A DNA stretch of 64,000 nucleotides, from contig CM035314.1 in assembly GCA_002900995.3 (NCBI GenBank), positions 465,252-529,251 on the forward strand, written 5' to 3'. Below the pieces are notes generated by a model. That model was not told the origin of the DNA and made no database searches. It saw only the letters and a list, made by a program, of their open reading frames with translations. Numbering within the stretch: the stretch's first letter is position 1; each line of letters opens with the position of its first letter. The DNA comes from Ganoderma boninense (taxonomy: Eukaryota; Basidiomycota; Agaricomycetes; Polyporales; Polyporaceae). Below are positions 25,801 through 40,363 of this stretch, piece after piece. Made by a program: the position numbers and the translations under genes.

Positions 25801-28482
25801 GGGGCGTCAACGAAGCGTATGTGGCGAGAAGTTGAGAAGGGTTCGCCGCCCGGCAGCACGGCGCAGGTGGCTTCGCCCGACCCGACCCTCCGTCGGCTTT
25901 GAGAGCGGGTGCCTCGGCAGCCAGAGCTTCGGGGATGGCTCGGCTTGCCGTGGCCACCAACGCGATCCCACCAAGGGAGACACGGCGCTGCGATGGCCAT
26001 CGGAGGAGTCGCGATCGCAGCAGCGCCATGGTCTGCTTCCGAGACGAAATTCAAGGAAGATTTCAGTCACGAACGTCGGTGATATGAACGGCACTGCACT
26101 CGCCGTCGGACGGACACTCCGAGCAGCCTTAGAGGGCTATCCTGCAGCTCCGCAGAACCTGGGCTCTAAGTGAGAAGTTAGTTTCTGGCCGCATTCCGAG
26201 CCCAGATGCGGGGCTCTGCGAATGGGCTTCTCGATACAGTCGGCCCGCCGGGGCCGCGAGGTAAGGACGGAGGTTCAACTTCTTTCGAGTCTCGTCCTGC
26301 CAAGGAAAGTGGCCATGCTGAAAGCGGGAGTCGTCGCACGGTCATCGCAGAACCAGTCTGTGGCCCTCGGGGAAATGCCGACCTTAAACGAAGAACCTTT
26401 GTTTTGTCTTTGGCTGATCACCACCACGGACTCGGGCGTATGTGCTTTGGCGGTACTGTGCCGGCACTGGCAGCTGGCAGCGGCTGTAGGACTCATGAGA
26501 ACTGTGTAACTGCTTCGAAAGAACAAAAAGACACACCACGGCAGCTTAGGCATCGCATCCTTGAATTATCGGGCTGCTCGTGGCGTAGAAGTCAGAAAGG
26601 GCGACTCGAAAACGTTGATGGTTCGCAGATGTTTGCTAAGCGCCTGCGCCACGATGCTGACGTGGCGCGGGAATTGAACTTTGCGCAGGCGGACCGACGC
26701 TGGATGCAACTTCTCCCTCTCCGACCATCATCGCATTATGTTCGCGCGTTATGTTCGAGGGCCCTGCTGCGGATGCCGGTGTGGCAAGGGCAACAATCCG
26801 CAGAAGATGCTTGGGACAATATTTTGCCATTGAGTTACTCTGTCTGGGGTTACCGCTCATCGTGCGTTAGGCGGCAGAGGAGCTATCCCCGCGGCGCAGA
26901 GGTGAGTACTTGGGCTCCCCATCCGACCGCGATCAAGCCTTGTGCGACAGGCCGAGTGCGCTCATCCATGTCTCGTAGGTTTCAAGGCGGCTTTTAGCAG
27001 CGTCACCGTCCGACCATCCCATCGAGGCTCATCCAGTGGTCCTTTCGCCGGCATCACAGGCTGTAATAGCTGCCGAAGTGCTGTTCGGACGGCCGCGTTC
27101 CTGTGCACTTAGGCGACCGGACCACGAGGAGACCGAGGGAGGCCCTAGAATGGTCCATGCGACGAACGCGAACTTCGTCGCGCCTTCCAGACAGGAACTG
27201 GGAACATTGGACTCGACGTCCCTGTACTGCGAGCTGCTGCCTCGTACATCGCCTCTCTCACGGAGATGCGGGTGTGTACATGCCCAGCGCTTCGCGGCCC
27301 GCCATCGGATCTGCGAGAGCTCGGTCGACACAAGCCTAGGTGATCACCAGCCCACATCTCGATGACCGATGTATCAGACGGTCAAGCCCATGATAAAAAC
27401 TCGACCTTGTGAGTAATTCCAATCCACCCTCACGGTACTTACAACAAAAGATCCTTGTATTGTGAAGTAGTCAACCGCACCGCGCGTTCACGCGCCCAAG
27501 AATCCCGCTTCTGGGGTGCGAGCGTTGCAACGTTCCACCTACCTTCCAGGTTCTTTCAGGTTCGGGGACCTTGCAAACTATATACCTCGTGTGAGTATTG
27601 AACCACTATAACGAATGATGCAGGGGAATGCTGCTCCAACAGGCAGTCGTCCTTCAGTAACAAGCCATCCCTTCTCACAGTGACGCAACGGATTGGTCAA
27701 CGTCTGCTCGAAGTTCCCAACTCTGAGCTCGCTGTGGGCACCAGATTGCACAGCTCGCACCATCCTTCCTGCGTCGAGGTGAGTGCGAACATGAATTTTC
27801 GTCCGGCAGTCCACAAAATTGAAATATGATAGATCGTCCCTGCTTGTCGCCCAAATGTTCGCACGTTCCGACGATTTTGACTGTCCGCCCTGAACGAGCC
27901 GGAACGTAGAACTTCGGGGCTGTTCTCCGGCATGCGCAGTTCCTATCTTTATTGGCGCTTGCAAGATCGTGCCCAGCACGAAGCTCGGTGTCGTAATGAC
28001 ACTATGGCGCTCCGATTCCGTATTCCCGGGTCGTGTCGACCTCCCATCTTGGGTCCATCATACCGACACGTCCACTGACACCCAACGAACCGTGTGCCGC
28101 TCTCAATTGACAGCTACCTAGCGAATGCTGAACGGAACGTCGGCACATTGCCGAGGTATGTCGAGCCGAACTATTGAATCTTAACACATGGTGACAGCTA
28201 GGGCAGTATCAGGAGCGCACTATCACCAACTACAAGACCGTGGCCGAGCTCCTTGACCGCCGGTGTTGCGCGCTCGTCTCGAGTCAGCCAGTCATGGTCC
28301 CTGACACTGGAATGGGATCCTAGCTCGGTGCAGACAATCCTGTCAATTCTTCCAAACTGGGCGGGTCGTCACCGAGACCCGGCGATACGCGCGCTCAACA
28401 TTCATCCACCGCGCTTGCATGCCGTGATATTATATGTATGCCTCTCTTCCCCTGCAGAGAACCCCTACCCGCCGCACCCAGC
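22882..28482. other. Gene-poor 5.6 kb between the GH16 paralogs
   Basis: No gene is supported. The longest open stretch (26206..26997, plus) has random-looking composition, no domain and no intron structure. A run of 14 G lies at 24836..24849. The interval is long for this otherwise compact region and may hold old, unrecognisable insertions. Confidence 0.5.
24836..24849 (+). repeat. Poly-G run (14 G)
   Basis: Fourteen consecutive G residues, the longest single-base run noticed in the window apart from the N runs. It sits in non-coding DNA. Runs of this kind are prone to length error in sequencing. Confidence 0.9.
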
Positions 28483-30520
28483 ATGTCCCACTCCAAGCCC
28501 TCGAGCTCGTCAGGACACTCGGCGCCGTCATCGCGCCCATCGACCTCGGGCACGGACGCACCCCCCCTCCCTTCCACGAGCTTCTTCATCCCCACTGAGC
28601 ACCCCTCGCCCTCGACATCCGATGGTGGCCACGGCGACCCACCGCGCGACCCCTTTCGCACCCCCGACGCCTCCACCCCCTCCACGCCCAAGCCCGCGAG
28701 TGTCGTCAGCTTCAGCGGGTTCGCCGACCACCCCGTATACCGCCGCCACGACAGTCGGATATCCGTGCACTCGGCGTCCGCACGACGGTCCCACCCTGAC
28801 ATCCAGGAGATCCACGCCTCGGGATCCGGCTCGCGCGCGCAGCGCCAGTCGTTCATGCCGCCGCTGCCCATGCGCCAGAGCCTCCTCCACAGCCCGACGC
28901 ACGGGCGTCGCGCGCGTCGGTCGTGCCGCGCGCGAAGAAGCCGATGCGCTCGACGATGCTCACGAGCGCGATCGAGAAGCCGTGGCTGACGGAGAAGGAC
29001 GCGCGGATGACGCTCGCGTACTGGATCGTGTATGCCATGGCGTTCCTCGGCGTCGCGGGGGGCGCGGTGCGCTGCTACTTCGGGTGGGCGCAGACGCTGC
29101 ACCTCGGGAACCTGTGCCTCGTCATGGAGGACAACTTTGATACCTTCGACTTGGACAACACATGGACACGGGAGGTCTCTATGAGCGGCTTCGGGTGAGT
29201 ACAGTGTCCCCTGTTCTTCACCCCTTGCGTCCCTCTTTGCCCGTACCCCGCTTTGCATGATATAGCCTTGCAAGCCCCGCATCTTGGCGTCCTCATGAGC
29301 CGGCGGGCTGGGTTAGTGCGCGCGCACGACGCGGGGAAGGAGTGATTGGATTGTGTCTGTCTGGGGTCGTGGCCTGCGGTCTGTGGCTGACACAACCTTG
29401 TGGGTTTTCGCGCTGCGCAGGAACCAGGAGTTTGAGATGACCACGAACTCGGCAAATAACTCGTTCGTGCGCGACGGGCATCTGTACATCGTGCCCACGC
29501 TGACGTCGGACGTCATCGGGACGGACGCCGTGCTCGGCGTGACCCCGCACACCTTCAACCTGACCGGCTGCACGGACACGAATATGACCAACTGTGGCGC
29601 GGTGTCGAATGCATCCGCGAAGGCGGTCATCCCGCCCGTGATGAGCGCGCGCATCAACACGAAGCAGCACTACTCGATACAGTACGGCCGCGTCGAGATC
29701 CGGGCGAAGATCCCGCGTGGGGACTGGCTGTGGCCCGCGCTGTGGATGCTGCCTGTCGACGAGGCGTACGGCGCGTGGCCCCGTTCTGGTGAGATCGACA
29801 TCATGGAAGCTCGTGGGAACGGCGTGGACTACGGCGCACAGTACGTCGTCTTAGCAGCGTCCTTCTCCCGCCAAACTAACTATCTTCCTCCTTCCCCTCT
29901 CATTTGTGCTCTCGGAACCGGCGCCGGAACCGTAACAGGGGGATCGACTACGTGCGCGGCTCGCTGAACTGGGGCCCGTTCTCGTGGCTGAACGAGGTGA
30001 GCAAGACGTTCGGGTGGTGGACGAACCGGCGCAAGACGTTCGCGGACGACTTCCACTCCTACGTGCTCGAGTGGGACGCGCGCTTCCTGCGCATCTACGT
30101 CGACTCGCGCCTCACGTACATGCTCTACCTGCGCTTCAACGAGCCGTTCTTCCAACGCGGCGACTTCCCGAGCGTCGTCGCGAACGGCACCGGCTACGTG
30201 CAGCTCCAGGATCCCTGGAGCAACGGCACCCGCAACGTCGCGCCCTTCGACCGCCCATTCTACCTCATCATGAACGTCGCCGTCGGCGGCACGAATGGCT
30301 GGTTCCCAGATGGTGTAGGAGACAAGCCATGGCTGGACGGGTCACTCAGTGAGTCTATTTTTCCCCCTTCCCGTCGCTTGAGCACAGCTGATGGGACCGT
30401 GCTGCAGATGCGATGACGGACTTCGCGGAGGCGCAGAGCCAGTGGTACTCGTCGTGGCCACAGAATGTCGAGGACCGTGCGCTCGTGGTTGACTCGGTCA
30501 AGATGTGGAAGCAGTGTTGA
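28483..30520 (+). CDS. GH16 family type II membrane protein, copy 2, intact motif but frame break in the N-terminal region
   Basis: Exons are 28483..29194, 29421..29840, 29939..30348 and 30408..30520; exons 3 and 4 have the same length as in copy 1 (410 and 113 nt). The GH16 motif E-I-D-I-M-E is complete, so this copy should be catalytically competent. The Ser/Pro-rich N-terminus reads in one frame to about 28890 and the membrane anchor plus catalytic domain in another from about 28900. One missing base in a GC-rich stretch (28890..28920) would reconcile them; I found no canonical intron that does. Intron 1 is 226 nt against 68 nt in copy 1. An upstream in-frame ATG at 28438 is possible; 28483 matches the Met-Ser start of the paralog. 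Confidence 0.82.
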
Positions 30521-31244
30521 GGGGTTTTGTTTTGGGCTTCCCTTTGGTGTGCTTTTCGTTGGGCTTCGTGATCTGTTGCATTTTCGCTGCTCCATGCTCT
30601 CGCCACTCACTCAACAACGGACATCCCGGGACTTATGCTACCATGAATCCGACGCTCTTTCGATATGTACGAGTTGAGTCCATACTAAGCCCTGTTGCTA
30701 TTTTGCCCCGGGCTGATGGGGCTGTAGCTTAACGATGCTCAGGTGCATCGCTTGTGTCTGCTACATGTTAATGGTGGATTGTAGATACACTGGTTCATCA
30801 CCCTAATACTAGATGTCGCAGGAGGGAAGGAACACTGGCTGTGATCTCGGGATTTGTGAGCAAGTAAACAGTCAGACCTCCATGTCTGGATCCTGTCTGG
30901 ATCTGTGCTGCAGCGGCCAGCGGCCTGGCGAGACGTCCACGAGCAAAGTGGTGTCCTTGGAAAACTCGGACTACATCCTCGCTGAAAGTTTCTTTTACCT
31001 CGCCTCTGGGTCCATCATGCACGCCGGTTGATCTCCCATATTGTCCCTTCCGCGGGGAAATAAAGACACAAGCTATGAAGACTGGTGCGGAAGTGGCGGT
31101 GCTCGTCCGCTGAATTGCGGAGCGGTATATTTGGCACTCCGCACATACAGTGAAGGCCAGCCGAACATTCTCCGAATAAACCTTCCTGCTCCGCGCCATC
31201 CGGTCCTACTCCGCCTCCTTTCTATCATCTACTTTTCTCTCTTC
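30521..31244. other. Intergenic
   Basis: GH16-2 downstream sequence and the upstream region of the HNH-like gene. No gene or RNA recognised. Confidence 0.5.
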
Positions 31245-32554
31245 ATGGCTCCAACCACGGTCCCGCGGCCAGCCCTCTCTCGACCTGAGGCACCGCAACT
31301 CCAAATCGTCTCTGCAAGCTCAATATCTATCAGACACCGTGGGGGCCTCGGCGAAATATTGTTCAACTTTCCTGCCTACTCCCGACCCGACCGATTCTTC
31401 CGGACGCCGTTCTGGTCTATGACATCTTCTTGCTCTCGACACATGCCGCGTTGTCACCAATCATGCCGCCTTGCGGGGACTTCGTTGCACGCGACCGCGA
31501 AGGCATGACTCCTGTAGCCACCGACGACGTCTCGCTCCTAGCACCCGGCGACTACTATTACTTCCTTGGTCCTCCTGAAGCCCATGCCAATTACAACTAC
31601 CCAATTTTCAAAGTTTTTCTGCGTTCGTCCCCCCCCTCCCCCCTGGATGTTTGACAACTAATACACCGCGCGTACCAGCGCTCGGTGGCAAACACCGCGC
31701 CCACAAGCCCCGTCGTCAACAAACGTGTCTAACCACGTCGTGACAATCGAGACCAGTGCTGCATCGCCACGAAGTACCAGGACTGTGCGTTCTTTCCTAT
31801 TCTATTTGTATTGATTCACCATTGACATCGCTTATTCATGTCGGGAGATATAATCCTAGTTACCCAGTGTGCTCACATCGTGCCCAGAGCCGAGGCGGCT
31901 TGGTTCGTGGCAAGCGAGATGTTCTGCAACTCCCCCGGCTTTCACCCCCAGCTACTTCTGAGACATCGGCCTCGCAGAATGCGCGGATATATGGAGGAAA
32001 TGGGGGTCGAGAGTTAAGTGCGTATGGCATGAATTGCTTCTGTGTCGTATTCATGTACTGATTCACGTTGTTTACAGAGTCTTCTGTTGTTGTCCTGAAC
32101 CCGCCGATAGATCCCCCCGGACGAATCTTTGGCAGTCGGCGGCGCACGGTGGAGAGATCGGCTACTGGCACGGCTTTCGCAATTCGGTATGTCGCATTCC
32201 CGCACGCCCCTTTCTAATCCGGTATCCATCCGATTTATACACTCATTCACATCTGTTCGGCTACGCTTGATGAAGTCGACTATCCGCTTGAAGGTGTTTG
32301 CGTTCACATGGGGACCCCACATGCTGCGGTTGAAGTCCAAGTACATGCAGGAGAACCCGCAAGTGTGGCGGATGTTCACGAGGCCCGAAAGCACGGTTCA
32401 AGAGGAAGAGGAAGGCTTTTTGGGAAAGTGGATGACGCGGCCCACCAGGCACCTAGCGATGCCAAGAAGGTTGCATGGGGGGCGGCGAAAACAAGAAAAT
32501 CAAGTGGAGTTCTGTCCCTGCCTTATTCAATCTGACCATGCACCGCCAACCTAG
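31245..32554 (+). pseudogene. HNH-nuclease-like gene, copy 1, broken
   Basis: The N-terminus (ATG at 31245) and the region with LLAPGDYYYFLGP match the minus-strand gene at 33427..35124. A one-base loss in a C-run at about 31400 breaks the frame between them. The next exon carries RDQCCIAT, the start of an HNH fold, ending at a GTGCGT donor (about 31793). The following exon begins after TAG at 31859 and gives CAHIVPRAEAAWF, which supplies the first His. The segment that should carry the Asn and second His (NGISLRDDVH in the other copy) is absent. A C-terminal piece with SKYMQENPQVWR...WMTRP is still recognisable near 32340..32450. HNH proteins cut nucleic acid with a single metal; this copy should be inactive. 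Exon limits are approximate. Confidence 0.6.
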
Positions 32555-33426
32555 CCGCTTTCTCTTTTCAGTTCTCCACTGTGCGTGGGTAACCACCCTT
32601 CCACGGCTTCTTTTGCTACGGCAATCCGTGCACTGTCATCTTGCCAACTCGTTCATGGCGTCCCTTTGGCCCGTTCACGCTCTGCGTCCTTGATGGTTCC
32701 ATCCCGTCACACTCCAACTGGCCGCACACATAGAGCGCCTCTCCCCAAACTCCTTTTGAACTGGCCCGACTTCCTCGTCTTTGCCCTCTGAGGATTTCGT
32801 TCATCCACTGAGGTGCTTTCGCGTGTGCGTCTCCACGGTCCTACCCCTTCCTCCCCTCAGCCCTCCATCGAGCTTTTCAGGGCCCTCCGTTTGTTCGATA
32901 TGCTGTTCGCGGAATCCACGTAACCTACCGCCATCCGCTTCTCGCCTTCATGGATATCGTATGGAGACGACTAGCCCTGGAAGTCCAGCATGGCAGTACG
33001 CCAACGCGCCATAAAGCGGAAGCCGCTGGAGATCCTCGCTCAGACAGGTGGGTTCACCGTGACACTCTTCGCGCCCCCCCAGACTTATGCATGCGGCTTC
33101 TAACCAATCCCAGTCATCGGGAAGATGAAGTCAGGCGCGGAGAACGCTAGCATCGACAGTGTCCTGTGCGATGGACCACTGGTGACTCGGACGTCAGAAT
33201 GCGACGCACCCTACCCGTTCACATGCCAGAACTGGTCCCGCGAGGCTGTGCGTATATTATGTCGACGCATGGAGAAGGAGATTACTGGGGCAGATGGAAA
33301 TAGCAGTTTGATTGGTGGGCAGAGGAAGTTGCAGTATGGTCTCGACTCTATCCAGTTGTGATCGCTACTACTACGTAGATGGCAAATGCACCCCGTGCCC
33401 TTGTGCATACACGTCTGCTCGTACTG
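32555..33426. other. Intergenic between convergent HNH-like genes
   Basis: About 870 bp where the two convergent genes end. No gene recognised. Confidence 0.5.
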
Positions 33427-35124
33427 CTAGAGGGGTCGGGTCATCCACGCGGCGTACCAGCCCTCATCATCATCCCGCACTGCTCCTGGAGGGGTCGTAG
33501 ACGTCCGCCACACCTGCGGGTTCTCTTTCAGATACTTGGACACCGATCGTAGTGTGTGTGGAGTCTCCGAGTGGCAGTCGACAATATCGGGTGGATCTTC
33601 GACTTCACCGAGCGTGGCTGAATCGATGCAGAATGAGGACGGAATTCCATGAAGTTGGAAGAGATCGCATTGCGTACCCATTTCCGGAATCCGTCTGAAC
33701 AGCCGTGTCTTCCACCGCTCGTCGCCTTCTACGAATGCGTCCCGCGGGGGAGACTGTATGTCAGTGGAGTGGTCGAAGGAGAAACAGTAACCTGACGATG
33801 TTAATTGATTGCAGGTAAAACAACTGGGTGAGTACACCGCCACGCAGTAGAAATCGGAGTCGTGAGCACCTGGCGGCCCTGTGTCTATCTCATCGTCGCA
33901 GGCTCCTCCGGGTACTTGTGAATATTCTGAAGCCTGGTCCATCTCTGGAATAAATGAGGTTATATCTCCGCATATGGTCTCCAGAAAGCACTATGGTACG
34001 CACGGGGGTCTCTGCTGTCGTCGACGGATGCAAGCCCAGGGTTCTCGACAGTCATGCTCTGTGGCCCCTGAACTTTACCCGCCTTCTTTGTCAGCGAGGT
34101 TATCTGTGCCGCCACCGCCACCGCCACCTCTGGGTCGTCTGGAACGCAGTAGAAGAACACACTGGGCGCCACAGGTTGATTACAGTATAAGCGAAGCGTG
34201 CGTAGAGGAACTCGACAGCGACGCTGTGGTGAATCGACACCAATCTCCGATGGAAGAGCTCCATGTAGTCAGGCCAGTACCCATCGTCCACAAAGTATGC
34301 CATGAACTTGTCACTGTTGGGGACCGGATAGAAAACGAAGGCACCTGCGTCAAAGCAGCGATGCACGTCATCTCGCAACGAGATACCGTTGGCGTGGGTA
34401 TCCATCCCTGCCTTCTGGTTCTCGATGGCGTACAAGTGCATCTCGTTCGCTGCGAACCAAGCCGCCTCCGATTTTGGTACAAGGTGAGCGCACTTGTTAA
34501 CTGTGATAGAGATTCACCGAATTAGCATTGAGGGCATCAGTTCAAGCATGATATAAAGTGGAACGCACAGCGTGCATGCTTCGTGATGGCACAATATTTG
34601 TCCCGTTTCATCACATGGCAAGACATGGCCTCAGCTGAGGCAACACCCATGTTTCGCTGTAACCGTGCGCTGGGCCGGGTGATGTACCAATGGCCAGATA
34701 TTCGATCGGGGAACCTGAACGCAGAGAAGTCGTTGACGATCGGGTAATCGGAGTTTGCTGCGTCCGTGGCAGGACCGAGGAAGTAGTAGTAGTCACCGGG
34801 CGCGAGGAGCTCGACGGCGTCGACGGGTATACGGATTTTGCCTTCACGGTCCTCTGCAAGGAAGTCTGCTTGATTTTGGTTTCTAGCAGCGTGGTTGGTA
34901 ATGATGCGACATGCATCAAGTGCAAGGAGGTGGAATGCGCCGAAGGGGATCTCGGGGGTGCTGGTAGGTTTCGGATAGGAGTAGGTAGGAAAAGTAAACA
35001 GCGACTTGCCGACTCTGGGATGTTTGATAAAGACTGAATCACCAGCTAGGACTTCGAGTGGCGACTTTTCGGAAAGCGGGATGAGCTCCTCCCGAGTGTC
35101 CATGACCGAAACGTACGCGTTCAA
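33427..35124 (-). CDS. HNH-nuclease domain protein, copy 2, with one frame break
   Basis: Exon 1 (34569..35124) ends KRDKYCAIT... at a GTGCGT donor. After a 68-nt intron (34501..34568) comes KCAHLVPKSEAAWF and then NGISLRDDVHRCFDAG, so His, Asn and His of the HNH metal site are all present. The reading frame changes at about 34174. Restoring one C in a CC run joins INL to a stretch continuing VFFYCVPDD in the next frame, so a single-base deletion (real, or an assembly error) is the simplest reading. The last part (33427 to about 33942) ends with SKYLKENPQVWR...AWMTRPL and stop at 33427; the junction near 33950 is not firmly placed. HNH proteins of this type are common multicopy basidiomycete genes of unknown role. 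A second start at 35103 is possible. Confidence 0.7.
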
Positions 35125-35591
35125 CCTACAGTTTGAATGAAGTTCAGGTCCTACGGAAAAGGATTAGGGGCTAGGGGCGGAAGTGCAAATTTACGGCAGG
35201 CAAGGGAAATCGGCATCGACACGTTCGTGTAACATGGCATTGACAACGTGAGAGACAACACGGAGGACGACGTAAGAGGCGTGACTGACTGGCAGCGAGC
35301 GAGGACGAAAGTACAGGGACTCGGGAATTCAGGTTTAGGTATAAGACGATACAGTGTAGTGTATGTGGAGGCGGCTGTGTGTATGTGTGTATGTAACAAC
35401 ATTGCGTGGCGTGAGAGTGAGATGCATGAGGACGTAACCGTGGACGTGAACGAGGACGAAGGCGAAGGCGAATTGTGCAGGCGAAGACGAGACAAGCGAC
35501 GGTTCGGGGGAAGATCGTGAAAAGGACGGCGGCATAGCGAGGACGGAGCGGCAGTCTCGAGGGCACAAGGAACTCAGAAGCGGTGGCGGCG
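35125..35591. other. Intergenic (HNH-2 upstream, CDK1 downstream)
   Basis: Holds the CDK1 3' UTR and the HNH-2 promoter region. Purine-rich GA/GACG repeats are seen at about 35410..35500. No gene. Confidence 0.5.
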
Positions 35592-38159
<2,568 letters not shown>

Positions 38160-40363
38160 AGTCAGCATCAGTGCCTGTCCCGCCACAGTATTCAACCACC
38201 AACTCACCGCTCCATTTCTTGGATCGTGAGGTCTTGAGGTCGTTGCGGGTATTCCTAGACGAGTCGTGACGCCAAAGGGGAACCGGGCGGGGAGAGAACA
38301 GGCCACGAACGGGGGAGGAGGATGGAGGGCCGCGGAGCGCAGACCTGAGGACTTTATACGCGCTTATGTAAGGGCGAGTGTGCAGCCGGAATAGGCAGGC
38401 GCATGCGGTGCGGGGAGCAACGGTGGACAATTGCGGAATCCTCAAAGCTCGTCAATCGGATTAAATTTCCTGTCAAACCCCCCGGAAATCGATGTGGCCG
38501 GAGGCGTGGAAGAAGAGGTGTCGACACAGTCTCGGACGGCGAGCAGACGTCGTCGCCGCTGCGGCCGGATTTTCCATCTTGTCTCCCCACCTTCCATGCA
38601 TTCTTGTGGCGGTGGACCCCATCAATGGTCTTTGATCAACAATATTCGTCCCCGCCCTGCCTGTTTGTTTGCGCAGGATGGTCTAGGTAAGTAGCACATA
38701 AGCCCACATTCAACGTGGCGCTCTCCGAGATGGGGCCCTCCCGACGTCACCTTGTCTTGATTCTGAATCCTTCCTTCTTCTCGTTCGAGTCGGGACGGAG
38801 CACGCACTGTCACTTTGCTTCTCTCGCTCTCTCTCCAGCTTCCAAGCCGACATTTCCTTGCCATTCGCCGCTGGGTCGGCCGACAGAAGGCTAGACTCCA
38901 TATTTGTTACTCATTGAATTTCACTTCACAGAACGCCAACATTGCAAACGTCGACGTCGACGTCGACCGGCGGGAGGTCCCACGCAGGGACGCCTAGGGA
39001 CAACGGCCCTTCGCAACGTTATCGGACACCGCGTCTATCACCTCCATGCATGACTTCCAGAGCGCGAGAGGCGCAGTCTCCCGCGGGAAAGGATCTCCGG
39101 CCTCTTGCTTGAAGATCTGTGTTGGAGGGGTCATACGGCCGCATTCGTGTGATGAGGTTCTAGCACAGGTGCCGACAAGTCGATGTGTCCCTCGCGCCGA
39201 AGAGGAAACACAGATGCACGGGCGCGATCGCGCGGCGCTGCGGTAGCCGTATAAATACCCTCTTGGACGCCGGAAATACGGAATCTGTGAGAGGAATCAT
39301 AAGAGGGGGTGTCGTCGTGGAGCGGGCTGTACGGCGAGCATGATTTCGTCGCGTTCTCTCACCAGAAAACCAAGGCTAAACTCTAGGGGTGCCAAGACCG
39401 ACGCCTTGACCCACCGAACGACGGCCCAGGAGAAGCGTCGCAGGCTTGAGGTTAGCCTAACAGCCTCTTCCCGAATGCTATTCTCTCGCCACCGAGAAGA
39501 GTTCGGGCACCGCTACTTCTGAGCAGCATTTTCCGATTGTTTAACGCGGAGACCGTTTAACAAGGAAGCCTGACGATTTCTTCTTGGGATCGTAGTTTAC
39601 GGTAATTTGACGTGGGCTGTCCGAGTGGAGTCTGCGTGCCAATGCTCACCAGCACCACGTGAGGGGTACGGGGAGCCCTCGCATCCGCGTGCCTCGCAAG
39701 TTTACAAGGAATTTTGAAGGTCTGCAGACTGCGCGTCAGTCACCCAGATTCATTGGCAACCCGGTGGTGGGGTCAATAGCTTGGAAGTAATGCGGAAATC
39801 ACTATTTGAAGGCTATGGCGTCCAGGGTCCAAGTGGTTGCAAGGGGGGACTCAAACTGGATGTTGCTTCATCACGTCTGGGCGGCGTTAGACAGCTAGTG
39901 TCCCTCGGTGGAACAAGTAAGAACGTGCTGTGGACAAAGGAACTGAAAACAAAACCTGAAATATATCAATGATCCCTCTGCAGGGCAGTCGGCGGTGGTG
40001 GCGTACTCAAATTAAACCCTTTTGTCAACCCCCTATAGCATCGGAAAAGGACCGTTTAGATAACAGCTCGAATGCCATTTTTGTCTGAGGGAGGTAGGGA
40101 TATGTAATTCCCGCCGCGGACCACATATGAGGCCGCCCGCTGAGAACAAGTGTTGTAAATTCCTAGGCGGGAGCGGCGGCGCGGGCGTGGAGGCAGACCG
40201 AAGATCGTCGGGAGCCTTTACATTGCCGCTAGCAGTGGCTAAAGTTTTGTAGCGACATGATACGAATCCCCCCACGAAACTCTCCAAGAGCCCGGTCGCG
40301 GCGTCCGCGCCTGCGCCACAGGACATGGATGCTCCCCGACGGCGAGCATTCAATACGCCGTGG
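38160..40363. other. Intergenic, CDK1 upstream and GPN1 downstream
   Basis: About 2.2 kb. The CDK1 promoter must lie at the left end. A GTCGAC-type repeat occurs at 38948..38967 and a TATAAATA at about 39249, but the latter is 1.1 kb from CDK1 and faces no gene I can model. Open frames are short and uninformative. Confidence 0.45.

Noticed and set aside
26206..26997. 263-codon open frame, plus strand
   Set aside because: Composition looks random, there is no recognisable domain and no splice sites extend it; a frame of this length can occur by chance in GC-rich DNA.
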